Assembly (NCBI GenBank): GCA_910585285.1
Contig: CAJUDL010000062.1
Coordinates: forward strand, 1 to 15,811
Length of the DNA stretch: 15,811 nucleotides
DNA from: an uncultured Muribaculaceae bacterium
GTDB lineage: Bacteria > Bacteroidota > Bacteroidia > Bacteroidales > Muribaculaceae
Direction: 5' to 3'
Part shown: positions 1 through 7,491 of the stretch, piece after piece
Layout: each line of letters starts with the position of its first letter
Position numbering within the stretch: position 1 is the first letter of the stretch
Program-made: the position numbers and the translations under genes
Notes under the pieces: model-generated
The model's database searches: none
Seen by the model: the letters and a program-made list of their open reading frames with translations, nothing else
Told to the model about the DNA's origin: nothing

Positions 1-37
<37 letters not shown>

Positions 38-251
38 TATATCTTGTTCTTTTTTTCTTCACAAAATACTTTGGGTCACCCTCCCTCAGGAAAGGTGCCT
101 ACGTTCGTTTGTCTTGACCAGGCGTCTTATTAAGTTGGAATCTTTGACGGAAACTTATCGTTTCCCTGTTCTCTCAACTTGACTGATTGCTCAGTCTCGC
201 TGCTTGTCTTGGTAGCAATTTGTCATTGTTCGTTTGCTTCGTTCCCGAAAG
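38..251 (-). other. rRNA operon leader with stable hairpins; no gene
   Basis: This is the transcribed leader between the rrn promoter and mature 16S. It contains no credible coding sequence. Perfect hairpins are visible: 181-196 has a 6-bp stem which on the transcript strand carries a GCAA tetraloop; 149-165 has the 6-bp stem GGAAAC/GTTTCC with a 5-nt loop; the latter is enclosed by a second pairing, AAGTTG at 132-137 with CAACTT at 175-180. A/G-rich stretches lie next to the 16S end. Such leaders in other bacteria assist antitermination and pair with the 16S-23S spacer for RNase III processing. That role is inferred here, because the spacer is outside the window. Confidence 0.7.
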
Positions 252-257
252 CGAGTG

Positions 258-289
258 CAAAGTTATATCAAATTTCTTTACTGTGCAAA
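258..289 (-). promoter_or_regulatory. rrn promoter, Bacteroidota type (-33 TTTG, -7 TAACTTTG)
   Basis: Read on the minus strand, TTTG lies at 289-286 and TAACTTTG at 265-258, separated by exactly 20 nt. This fits the Bacteroidota primary sigma consensus TTTG-N19-21-TAnnTTTG. The expected start site is near 251-250, giving a leader of about 210 nt before mature 16S. The stretch upstream on the transcribed strand (290-345) is rich in A and T runs, which could serve as an UP-like element, an inference. The -7 box continues as TTTGCACTCGC, the same extension seen at the tRNA promoter at 15729-15743. Confidence 0.85.
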
Positions 290-374
290 TATTTCAACAA
301 AAAAATTTCAAGTATTTTTACAAAAAAATCATCAAAACATCATTCATGGTTCTTATTTTTAAGAGATTATAGCC

Positions 375-426
375 TTTAAAAAAAAATTAAAGAAATGGGC
401 ACGTGAGAAGAATTCACGCACCCATT
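375..426 (-). terminator. Rho-independent terminator of the T9SS operon
   Basis: Positions 394-426 form a hairpin: AATGGG pairs with CCCATT, then a symmetrical CA/CA internal loop, then CGTGA pairs with TCACG around a 7-nt loop. On the minus strand the hairpin is followed by a T-rich run (complement of 376-393, including nine consecutive T). It lies about 50 bp downstream of the gldN stop and ends the porT-gldN operon before the rrn promoter. The plus side also has a T run (431-435), so the structure could act in both directions, but no plus-strand gene leads into it. Confidence 0.8.
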
Positions 427-478
427 ATATTTTTTAATTTTGACGGCATTTCTAAAAAACGAACCGTCTCCAAAAATT

Positions 479-1606
479 TTATCTTTTCCTACGTCTCACA
501 GATTTTGTAGCAGATGAATTGGGTTGGTTCGAAGATGAAGATTTCACTTTCGGAGCTTTTGCTTTCTTGGCGGTAGATGTGCGTTTCCTGGTTCTTGCAC
601 TCGATTTCTTCACAGTCTTACTTTCAGCCACCATCGTGCGCCCGGGGATTGTGTCGCCTGCGGCAATAGCTTTTGCCATCTCCTCCTCTCTCTCTTTCTG
701 AGCAAGGTATTCTTCACGAGACGGCACCCATAGATCCTTGCCATAATTCTTCAGTCGCTTATCTATGCTGTCTTGCGCCTGTTTACGGGCATCTTCATCC
801 GGATACATCTGTGCCATTGAAAGATTCCGCAAGTTACGGGTCTTATATATCTCTCCATCATACATTCCAAGAGCAAAATAATCATCAAGACTATACTGGG
901 GGATGTTGTTGTCATCGCTAACAAAAACATATTGATGAGCTAAGAAGGGGCGCAAAGCATCGAACTTAACCCAGAACATGGGGTATTTTGCCTCACCACC
1001 AAAGTCGCCGCTACGGGTCATCACCGGACAAATAGCCTCAACCCGAGTTTTCATACGGTTCGAGCGACGATCAAACTCCCATTTCTCTATTATATAATAA
1101 TTCAACACCTGCCCGGTAGGCATATCCGCCTCCTCGATATGATATTTAGGATTCTTTGCTGTTGACCCTTTAGCTTCAGTGTAATAAATGCCAAAACGGT
1201 CGAGCATCTCTCCGACTTTGACCTTATACTGGTCAGTGAAGACTTCCCTCCCGTCGAGATACTCATATGCAGGTATACGGCCATCAATTACAGCTCCGAG
1301 AATCACCCGCAATAGATTCTCCCTTCCGTCAATCACATCTTCCGGATAATATAGCGGTGCGTTCTCAGCCTTCTTCAGGTCGAGCTCACGGTATATTTCC
1401 CGCATATATGAGAGATCAGCATCATGGGTGTTCTTCTTTTCATAGAACGACTGCATACGATCGGTCACGCCAACCGTTTTCTCTGTCTTTTTCTTATCAC
1501 GTTCGGAGCGTTTTCGCACAACTCCTCCCGTCTCAACCTGAGCCACAGCCCCGAATGCAACCGCACCCGAAAAGAGCAGGAAGAATATTTTTCTATATAA
1601 ATTCAT
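479..1606 (-). CDS. gldN: GldN/PorN, type IX secretion periplasmic ring protein
   Basis: GldN/PorN joins the lipoprotein GldK/PorK in the large periplasmic ring of the type IX secretion system. The 375-residue protein starts with a signal peptide (hydrophobic residues 7-21, likely cut AVA|Q after residue 22). The body has the family's character: a YYIIEKWEFD segment, then a W/F-rich region ending near the SREEYLAQ segment. The last 46 residues are unusual: 18 Lys/Arg, many Ser/Thr, no acidic residue. The start was set at the second ATG of the pair at 1615 and 1606; an in-frame ATG at 1684 would overlap gldM and put 26 residues before the signal peptide, so it was rejected. The gene begins about 30 nt after the gldM stop and is last in the operon. 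Identity rests on sequence character plus the diagnostic porP-gldK-gldL-gldM order. Confidence 0.93.
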   Translation of the reverse strand: MNLYRKIFFLLFSGAVAFGAVAQVETGGVVRKRSERDKKKTEKTVGVTDRMQSFYEKKNTHDADLSYMREIYRELDLKKAENAPLYYPEDVIDGRENLLRVILGAVIDGRIPAYEYLDGREVFTDQYKVKVGEMLDRFGIYYTEAKGSTAKNPKYHIEEADMPTGQVLNYYIIEKWEFDRRSNRMKTRVEAICPVMTRSGDFGGEAKYPMFWVKFDALRPFLAHQYVFVSDDNNIPQYSLDDYFALGMYDGEIYKTRNLRNLSMAQMYPDEDARKQAQDSIDKRLKNYGKDLWVPSREEYLAQKEREEEMAKAIAAGDTIPGRTMVAESKTVKKSSARTRKRTSTAKKAKAPKVKSSSSNQPNSSATKSVRRRKR

Positions 1607-1637
1607 CTTTATCATATACTTATATAAAGAAATCAGG

Positions 1638-3215
1638 TTAATTAAGAGCCACCTGCATCGGCGAGATGTCTCGGGTGATTCCATCGGGACCTTTCGCCTT
1701 CACATCGGATATGAAGAATGTCTTGCCTGGCTTAAGACGACGGAACTGTTCCTTCTGACGCGAAGAAAAACGCGCTCCATCCGACAGCTCCGGGATAGCG
1801 TTACCCATCTGATCAAAGAAGATGGTAGAGAATGATACCACAGAATATGTTACATTAAGGATATCGTCATCAATTGCTGCTCCGAGACCGTCAGCACTCA
1901 TAAGGGCACCTTTAGAAATTCTTTTCGGAGAACCTTTATAATGGACAGTATTGCCATTGCCATCCTTTACGGCGAGATAGGGAGAGGGATCAGGTAACTT
2001 ACGCACCCTGAAAGTCATTGAACCAACAGTCTGCGTATGTCCATCGAGATTGGCTGAGACTGATATCACAGCCTCGCTGCCGACCTTGCCGGGATGCGCC
2101 ACCCAGTGGTCGCCATTGCGGGTGAGGGTACCGTTAGTCATAGTAGCCTGCACCGCTGACATCGGGACACCGGGCACAGATATGCTTATCGGGTTGGCAA
2201 TACCGGCATAGAGGACATTCATCATAGTCGGAGAGATGGTTGCCATTGGCTCCATCACCGTGTATGAAGATTTGAAGGGACGTCTGTCGGTGGTGCCATC
2301 GGCACGCGGAACTTCTATGTATCCGGAAAAATCATGTGTGCCGACGTTGCCGGCAACAAACTCGTACAAACCCTTCGGATTATTGAGTTTCCCCCCATTT
2401 ATATAAATCTCGGGACGCTGTGTAGTGTCAATTGCCGCAAGCACGATATTCGCAGAATACTTACCTCCGCGCATGATCATATTTGATGTCGGAATCACAT
2501 AAGCATTAAGTTCATTGACTCGAACATCACCTATGTCAACAGCTGTTATCAGACTTGACAATGCCTCCGATTCTGCCTGACGGATATCGTTCTGCACTTT
2601 AGTCAGCAATGTCACAGCCGCCACAGCCGGCATATTCTCAAACATTTTCTGCTCCCAAGAAGTGGGACCTACCATGCCCGGACGTGTAGAGACCTTCGTG
2701 GAAAGCATCTCCTCAACAGCCTTTCGCTTGTCGGGGTCGGGAATCATTCCTACAACATACTCACGATATTCATCTATGCTCTTGCGTAATGCCTGACCAC
2801 GATTTGTGGCAGGATTGAGCATGGTTACAGACGATGCTTCAAGATCATCGTTATTAACAATATCGGTATATTTCCCGTCGGCGCCATCAGCCGCCTTAGC
2901 GATTGCCGTCTTGAGAGTTTCAATATCGGCATACATCTTATCAGAACGTTTATGGAGCTCCACTCCCTGATCATACCATTTTCCGGCTTTCTCAGGATTC
3001 TGCTGATACAAACTTTCAAGATGGGCAAACTGAACACCATTGCGTGCCGTTATATTCAGATTTGTGCGATGAATGCCATCCTGCACCTGACTGAATCCAT
3101 TGAGCACATCGCTCGACACATTCAGAGCAAGCATGGCAGTGAGGACGATATACATCAGGTTTATCATCCTCTGCCTTGGCGACATTCTCGCCACATTATT
3201 ACCTCCACCTGCCAT
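1638..3215 (-). CDS. gldM: GldM/PorM, type IX secretion motor stator-type protein
   Basis: GldM/PorM is the inner-membrane-anchored, periplasm-spanning partner of GldL. The pair converts proton-motive force into movement that drives type IX secretion (and gliding where present). The 525-residue length is close to PorM of Porphyromonas. The N-terminus has the family signature: a short cytoplasmic stretch with SPRQRMINLMYIVLTAMLAL, whose residues 17-35 form the single membrane helix, followed by NVSSDVLNGF. The remainder is the long periplasmic part, which in solved homologues folds as four domains (D1-D4); a helical region around residues 40-240 and beta-rich C-terminal part are consistent. 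The start is ATG at 3215 in the context AAAATG. gldL ends 30 nt upstream and gldN begins about 30 nt downstream, so all are co-transcribed. No anomaly was seen. Confidence 0.97.
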   Translation of the reverse strand: MAGGGNNVARMSPRQRMINLMYIVLTAMLALNVSSDVLNGFSQVQDGIHRTNLNITARNGVQFAHLESLYQQNPEKAGKWYDQGVELHKRSDKMYADIETLKTAIAKAADGADGKYTDIVNNDDLEASSVTMLNPATNRGQALRKSIDEYREYVVGMIPDPDKRKAVEEMLSTKVSTRPGMVGPTSWEQKMFENMPAVAAVTLLTKVQNDIRQAESEALSSLITAVDIGDVRVNELNAYVIPTSNMIMRGGKYSANIVLAAIDTTQRPEIYINGGKLNNPKGLYEFVAGNVGTHDFSGYIEVPRADGTTDRRPFKSSYTVMEPMATISPTMMNVLYAGIANPISISVPGVPMSAVQATMTNGTLTRNGDHWVAHPGKVGSEAVISVSANLDGHTQTVGSMTFRVRKLPDPSPYLAVKDGNGNTVHYKGSPKRISKGALMSADGLGAAIDDDILNVTYSVVSFSTIFFDQMGNAIPELSDGARFSSRQKEQFRRLKPGKTFFISDVKAKGPDGITRDISPMQVALN

Positions 3216-3245
3216 TTTGCGTAATTATGAATTAGTCATCAATGG

Positions 3246-4091
3246 TTAGGAATTGCTTGATTCCGATTCTTCCGAAGTGAAAGGATTCACCGCCGGAGCG
3301 GCGCCCATCATTGGATTCTGCATATTGATGGTCATTGCCGTGATCATCTTCTCGTATACGGCATTCAACTGACGCATATAGCGAGCCATCTTCTCGGTCT
3401 CCTCACAATATCGTGTAGACTCGTTTGCCGATTTCTCATACATATCGCGGATATCCTTGAGTCCGCGATTCACGTGATCAATCGTTTCGAGCTGCGAAGA
3501 AATGCTCTTGAGCTGAATCTCATATATTGTATTAAGACCCGCAACATTGCGGTTAAGGTCTTGCATATGTTCCGAATATGTCTCGTTGAGTTTTGCCATC
3601 TGTTCTGCTATCGACTGCATCTGCGACACATATTCCGCAGACACTTCGGCAAAATCCGTAACCTTTGGCAGTTCTGGCAACTCAGGAACAGACTGGGGCG
3701 CCGATACTACTGCACCCGGGGCGATCGCCACTCCCGCCGTAGCTTCAGAGTATTCTCCAGTGGGATAAGCTCCACCAGTCATCACAACTTCGGGATGAGC
3801 CGAAAAATCCGGACGGTCTTCCTCGTTTTTGGAATCCAGCACAGGAAATACTTCTTCCCATGCATATTCTTTCGGCGGACGGTCGAATGCTGTCAATATA
3901 AACATCGCGATTTCAGTGCCCATACCGATGCAGAGCAGAAGGCTACCACCCGGAAGGTGAAGAATCTTAAAAAGCGCACCCCAGATCACGATGGCTGCAC
4001 CAATCGAATATGCGAAATTGAAAAATCGCTGTCCCTTTTCGCCGTGAAGAAAACGCTCTATCACATTGGCGTACTTGCGTATCTTAACCAT
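3246..4091 (-). CDS. gldL: GldL/PorL, type IX secretion inner-membrane motor protein
   Basis: GldL/PorL is the cytoplasmic-membrane half of the GldLM proton-driven motor. The 281-residue protein has two N-terminal helices (about 23-45 and 48-68) joined by the family's FKILHLPGG segment. Helix 2 contains a buried glutamate, E60 in GTEIAMF, matching the conserved Glu needed for motor function in Flavobacterium and Porphyromonas homologues. The rest is a cytoplasmic domain with acidic and Pro-rich linkers and a predicted coiled coil (about residues 150-240). The start is ATG at 4091, sharing one base with the gldK stop (TAATG), a translational-coupling arrangement. A longer reading from 4145 would overlap gldK and add 18 non-family residues, so it was rejected. 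Confidence 0.97.
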   Translation of the reverse strand: MVKIRKYANVIERFLHGEKGQRFFNFAYSIGAAIVIWGALFKILHLPGGSLLLCIGMGTEIAMFILTAFDRPPKEYAWEEVFPVLDSKNEEDRPDFSAHPEVVMTGGAYPTGEYSEATAGVAIAPGAVVSAPQSVPELPELPKVTDFAEVSAEYVSQMQSIAEQMAKLNETYSEHMQDLNRNVAGLNTIYEIQLKSISSQLETIDHVNRGLKDIRDMYEKSANESTRYCEETEKMARYMRQLNAVYEKMITAMTINMQNPMMGAAPAVNPFTSEESESSNS

Positions 4092-5569
4092 TATTTTTTC
4101 TTTTTCTGAGTACCTTTGGCAAAACCTATCTGCGAACGCACACATCGGAAACCGATGTAAGAGCGCTGTTCATTCTGATATTCCCACATGCGAAGATCCG
4201 AACGGATGTTGCGTGCCACATCTTTCCAACTACCCCCACGCACGATTTTACGTTTCATCTTATAGGGATCTTCCTTGGCGGCATCATAGCGATACTCCGG
4301 ATTGAGATCGGAAGTCTGCTTGCCTACACTTTCGGTATATGCTGTAGAAGTCCATTCCGAAACATTGCCCGCCATATCGTACAATCCAAAATCATTTGGC
4401 TTGAAAGTTCCGACAGCAGAAGTTATGACATGACCATCGCGCACAAAGTCGCCATCCATTGGTTTGAAGTTGGCATAGAAGCATCCACGTTCATCCATCG
4501 GCAATGTTTCTTCCCAAGGATATGGAGATGCAGAATTACCGGCACGTGCAGCATATTCCCATTCGGCTTCGGTCGGAAGTCTGTAAGGTTCTATATAAAC
4601 GCCTTCTTTTCCAAGTGAGCGGCGCAAAAAGTCCGTGCGCCAGTTAGCAAATGCTGTCGCCTGCTCCCAGCTGACACCCACAACGGGATAATCATTGTAA
4701 CCTGCATGAGAGAAGTACATACGTGTATAAGGTTCATTGTAGGCATTCTCGAAATCATTGATCCATGCCGTGGTGTCGGGATACACGTTTACTATATAAG
4801 TATTAAGGAAATCATAATCTCCCGTAAGTGGACGAGTCACGGTCTCGCGGATAATCTCCCCGTCTTCCGATATGTAAGCCGTATCCTTAGAGATTACCGG
4901 CAGATCCGTAGGCACGGGAATATCCGTGTTGTAGATGCGACGCGTTGGATCAAGCCTGTTCTCACGCTTTGCCGCTGCCGTGTGATTGTATACCTCATAG
5001 CGGTAATTAAGCTGCGTAGGATCAAGCTCTCGTTGCCCTGTAATAGGATTGGTGCGGTAAAGGCTCTCTATTGCCCGCGCCTCATCTTCGTTAGAATTGC
5101 GCCATGGAATAGGTTTGTTCCAATTAAGATAAGGCTTGATAGGGTTACCCTCCTTATCTTCCTCAATTTTAAAAATCTCATTTCCTCCGTAAGCGGGATC
5201 GGCAAGACGCTCTCGGATTATGGAGTCACGAACCCAGAACACAAACTGTTTGTACTTGGAATTTGTGATCTCGGTCTCATCCATCCAGAAAGCATCTACG
5301 GAAATACCCTTCGGATCAGCTTTAATGCCCGCAACAGAATCATCCTGTGTCGGTCCCATGGCAATCGAGCCACGATCGATAAGAACCATTCCGTATGGCA
5401 CCGGCTCGGACAGTGATGATCCACCAACGCCGGTGACTTCGCCGCCGCTGCCGCCTCCTTTCATGCCCATACATGACACAAACAACGTTCCCGTCGTGAG
5501 AGCCGCGCATACTGCCAAGGCACCGCGAAGACCGCCGAAAGCTGTAATTGAATATGTTGATTTCTTCAT
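4091..5569 (-). CDS. gldK: GldK/PorK, type IX secretion ring lipoprotein (FGE-like fold)
   Basis: GldK/PorK is an outer-membrane lipoprotein that forms the periplasmic T9SS ring with GldN. From the chosen start (492 residues) there is a signal peptide with lipobox Cys33 (FVSC) and a Gly/Ser-rich linker. A formylglycine-generating-enzyme-like domain follows, with family signatures MVLIDRGSIAMG, VGVSWEQATAFANW, RLPTEAEWEYAARAG, GNVSEW, VRGGSW and GFRCVR. An insertion of about 150 residues splits the domain between roughly residues 120 and 280, as in other GldK proteins. The Cys pair used by active FGE enzymes (RYRC region) reads RSDLR here, so a structural role is expected. A second in-frame ATG lies 9 nt upstream at 5578; start choice between them is uncertain. 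gldK begins about 26 nt after porP. Confidence 0.96.
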   Translation of the reverse strand: MKKSTYSITAFGGLRGALAVCAALTTGTLFVSCMGMKGGGSGGEVTGVGGSSLSEPVPYGMVLIDRGSIAMGPTQDDSVAGIKADPKGISVDAFWMDETEITNSKYKQFVFWVRDSIIRERLADPAYGGNEIFKIEEDKEGNPIKPYLNWNKPIPWRNSNEDEARAIESLYRTNPITGQRELDPTQLNYRYEVYNHTAAAKRENRLDPTRRIYNTDIPVPTDLPVISKDTAYISEDGEIIRETVTRPLTGDYDFLNTYIVNVYPDTTAWINDFENAYNEPYTRMYFSHAGYNDYPVVGVSWEQATAFANWRTDFLRRSLGKEGVYIEPYRLPTEAEWEYAARAGNSASPYPWEETLPMDERGCFYANFKPMDGDFVRDGHVITSAVGTFKPNDFGLYDMAGNVSEWTSTAYTESVGKQTSDLNPEYRYDAAKEDPYKMKRKIVRGGSWKDVARNIRSDLRMWEYQNEQRSYIGFRCVRSQIGFAKGTQKKKK

Positions 5570-5595
5570 ATTTATCATAGAAGCTTGATTATTTC

Positions 5596-6591
5596 TTACA
5601 TTATCCTGATTGAGCGGTGCTTATTCTTGTTTTTACCGCTGAAATCGAGTTTAACCCTATATCCAACAATTACTTCATGGCTCCCGGAAGAAGCTTTGGA
5701 GATGGCTGATGTTGGGTAATCGTAGGAATATCCTATAAAAAAATTCTTAAATTCGGCAGCTATCATCGCACAGACAGCATCCTTATAGCGATATCCGATT
5801 CCGAAAGAAAGGAATTTATTATACATCGCACGCATGGTCAGTTCGGCTGCAAAATTATCAAAATCAGTCTTCACCATAATGGAGGGCTGCAATTCAAATA
5901 ACGTGTTTTTGAGCCCGATATTGCCACTTGCCGTAAAATAGAGAGCGCGTTTGAGTATTGTCTCGTATTGCGACACCTCTGCTGTTTCGGCTCCCTCACT
6001 GTCAAGACGAACAGTCGGTTCAAGCAGATGGAGACCGGAAATGCCAAGAGTGAAATACTTGTGTGTATACCAAAGTCCGGCTGAGAGATCGAAGGAATTA
6101 CCTGTGACATCCCTTGTTGGTATCGCTTCGTCCACTGGCTGGTGAAAATCATCACCTTCGGGGATGTACACTTCAGAGCCCTTGAATTTTGTATTGTAAT
6201 AACCTGCCTGAATACCTATAGAAAGCACTCCTTTAAGGAATTTCATCTTGTAGCTTCCCTGGGCATTCACCAGCATGTTTGAAAAAAGGCCGAGTGACTC
6301 CTGACTCATGTTCACACCGACACCAATTCTTTTTTTGCCAATTTTCACCGGCATATCCGCGGCAGCAAGAAAACTGCGGGGCGCATTGTCGATACCGACC
6401 CATTGCATCCGTGCTCCTCCTCGGATCCGAACAAAATCAATGTCGCCCGTCGCAGCCGGATTATAGTATGTGGGGACTGCCCAATACTGAGTGAACTGCA
6501 CGTCGTTCTGAGCAAAAGCCCCTTCATGAAAGCACAATGCCGAGACCACGAAAACCGCAACAGCAATAATATATCTTTTATTCAAACGCAT
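5596..6591 (-). CDS. porP: PorP/SprF-family outer-membrane protein of type IX secretion
   Basis: PorP/SprF proteins are outer-membrane beta-barrels associated with T9SS. The member encoded next to gldKLMN is needed for secretion in Porphyromonas, and family members anchor specific cargo such as SprB in Flavobacterium. The 331-residue protein has a signal peptide (residues 1-27, ending GAFA|Q) followed by the family opening QNDVQFTQYW and YYNPAATGD. Alternating hydrophobic strands and motifs such as FSIGYRYKD-like and FFIGYSYDYPTSAI continue to the C-terminus. The ATG at 6591 follows the porT stop by 10 nt with AAGGA nearby. A longer reading from 6627 would overlap porT and precede the signal peptide. 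Location at the head of gldKLMN matches porPKLMN of Porphyromonas. Confidence 0.95.
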   Translation of the reverse strand: MRLNKRYIIAVAVFVVSALCFHEGAFAQNDVQFTQYWAVPTYYNPAATGDIDFVRIRGGARMQWVGIDNAPRSFLAAADMPVKIGKKRIGVGVNMSQESLGLFSNMLVNAQGSYKMKFLKGVLSIGIQAGYYNTKFKGSEVYIPEGDDFHQPVDEAIPTRDVTGNSFDLSAGLWYTHKYFTLGISGLHLLEPTVRLDSEGAETAEVSQYETILKRALYFTASGNIGLKNTLFELQPSIMVKTDFDNFAAELTMRAMYNKFLSFGIGYRYKDAVCAMIAAEFKNFFIGYSYDYPTSAISKASSGSHEVIVGYRVKLDFSGKNKNKHRSIRIM

Positions 6592-6601
6592 TCCGTGATC
6601 C

Positions 6602-7360
6602 TTATTCAAAATAAAATGTGAGTACAAACATCTTCGATTTAACCTTGGTCAGCGACTGGGTGATTTTCATCATATCCGGATTATCTACAAGATCCGGACG
6701 ATCGTGACGCAAAATATCCGTAAGTCCGAAGCAGAACTTGATTTCCGGATTCAATTTGAAGAAAGGAAGATAGAAATCGCATCCCAAACCAACTGTAAGA
6801 TATGCATCCGCCGTATTGAATTGCAGATAATCAGAACGCCTTTTTCCAACATCGAATGTAGCCATGGCACCCAAGGTGACATATGGGCGAGAATTATGAT
6901 ACCTTTCACCGGAAACCTTCAAGTCAAGAGGAAGAACCACATTTGCACTCTTGATTTCCTGTCGCAGTTTCGATTCACTGCGGGCATCTATCATCTCTAC
7001 GCTCTTTGACCCGAAATACATTCCCGGGGAGAATCGAAGGTTGAAATGTTTGTGAAGACGCAAATCTGCAAGCACATTGGCGCATATGCCTGGAGCATAC
7101 GAAGGAATTTCCACAAACCATTGTCCATTTTCAGGAGCTGGCGTCTCAAACCCATTGTGCGTAAAACTTAAATCCTGAAACTGAGTCCCGACAGAGAAGC
7201 CGAAATGCCAACGCTTCTGATCGGCATACGGGCGATTTAAAATCTTGTCACCGGGTTTTCCCCACGCCGGTGATGAGCAGAGCAAGACGGCACAAGCCAC
7301 AAACATTAGGGTGCGGATTGTCTTCGGAAAATCAGTGATGTCGGGTCGAAACTGTTTCAT
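6602..7360 (-). CDS. porT: PorT/SprT-family outer-membrane protein of type IX secretion
   Basis: PorT/SprT is an outer-membrane-associated beta-barrel protein required for T9SS function; its exact role is unresolved. The 252-residue protein from ATG 7360 has a signal peptide (hydrophobic residues 17-30, cleavage near residue 34). The family-like opening is RPYADQKRWHFGFSVG, followed by amphipathic strands (FNLRFSPGMYFGSK, VVLPLDLKVSG, RPYVTLGA, FCFGLTD) and an aromatic C-terminal strand, FVLTFYFE. Length agrees with Porphyromonas PorT (about 244). ATG 7381 is an alternative start; the longest reading begins with TTG at 7429 and is unlikely. The gene lies only 10 nt upstream of porP, implying one transcript. 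The family call comes from recognition of the sequence pattern and context; a generic outer-membrane barrel protein is the main alternative. Confidence 0.8.
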   Translation of the reverse strand: MKQFRPDITDFPKTIRTLMFVACAVLLCSSPAWGKPGDKILNRPYADQKRWHFGFSVGTQFQDLSFTHNGFETPAPENGQWFVEIPSYAPGICANVLADLRLHKHFNLRFSPGMYFGSKSVEMIDARSESKLRQEIKSANVVLPLDLKVSGERYHNSRPYVTLGAMATFDVGKRRSDYLQFNTADAYLTVGLGCDFYLPFFKLNPEIKFCFGLTDILRHDRPDLVDNPDMMKITQSLTKVKSKMFVLTFYFE

Positions 7361-7439
7361 TGATAAAATAACGCAATCCATTCGCCTATTATTGTCATAA
7401 ATAACGTTGCCGTCTTCAAGGATTTTCAACTATTTTGTG

Positions 7440-7447
7440 TAATTTTG
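7440..7447 (+). promoter_or_regulatory. Probable -7 box for dgt (TAATTTTG)
   Basis: TAATTTTG matches the Bacteroidota -7 element exactly and lies 44 nt before the dgt start. The 14-nt string TAATTTTGCATTTA beginning here is identical to the one at the pyrE promoter. No TTTG is present at the usual 19-21 nt upstream; the closest is TTCA at 7415-7418. The promoter therefore has a weak or absent -33 element. The porT promoter must also lie in this short divergent region but I could not identify it. Confidence 0.5.
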
Positions 7448-7491
7448 CATTTATTCAATAACACCACTCCCATCAATATAAGCAAGCAGAT

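Noticed and set aside
179..379. Short open frames of 61-66 codons on the plus strand
   Set aside because: They run antisense through the rrn leader and promoter, overlap each other, and show no protein-like composition.
442..468. GACGG/CCGTC inverted repeat after gldN as terminator
   Set aside because: The loop is 17 nt, the stem only 5 bp, and no T run follows; the hairpin at 394-426 is far better.
3474..4109. 211-codon open frame opposite gldL
   Set aside because: Antisense to a recognised gene, rich in Arg, His and Phe as expected for a complement frame.
4706..5416. 236-codon open frame opposite gldK
   Set aside because: It is the shadow of a strongly supported gene; composition is Arg/Ile/Val-rich nonsense with no domain.
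7361..7429. Extended N-terminus of PorT starting with TTG
   Set aside because: It would place 23 polar residues before the signal peptide; ATG at 7360 or 7381 is more likely.
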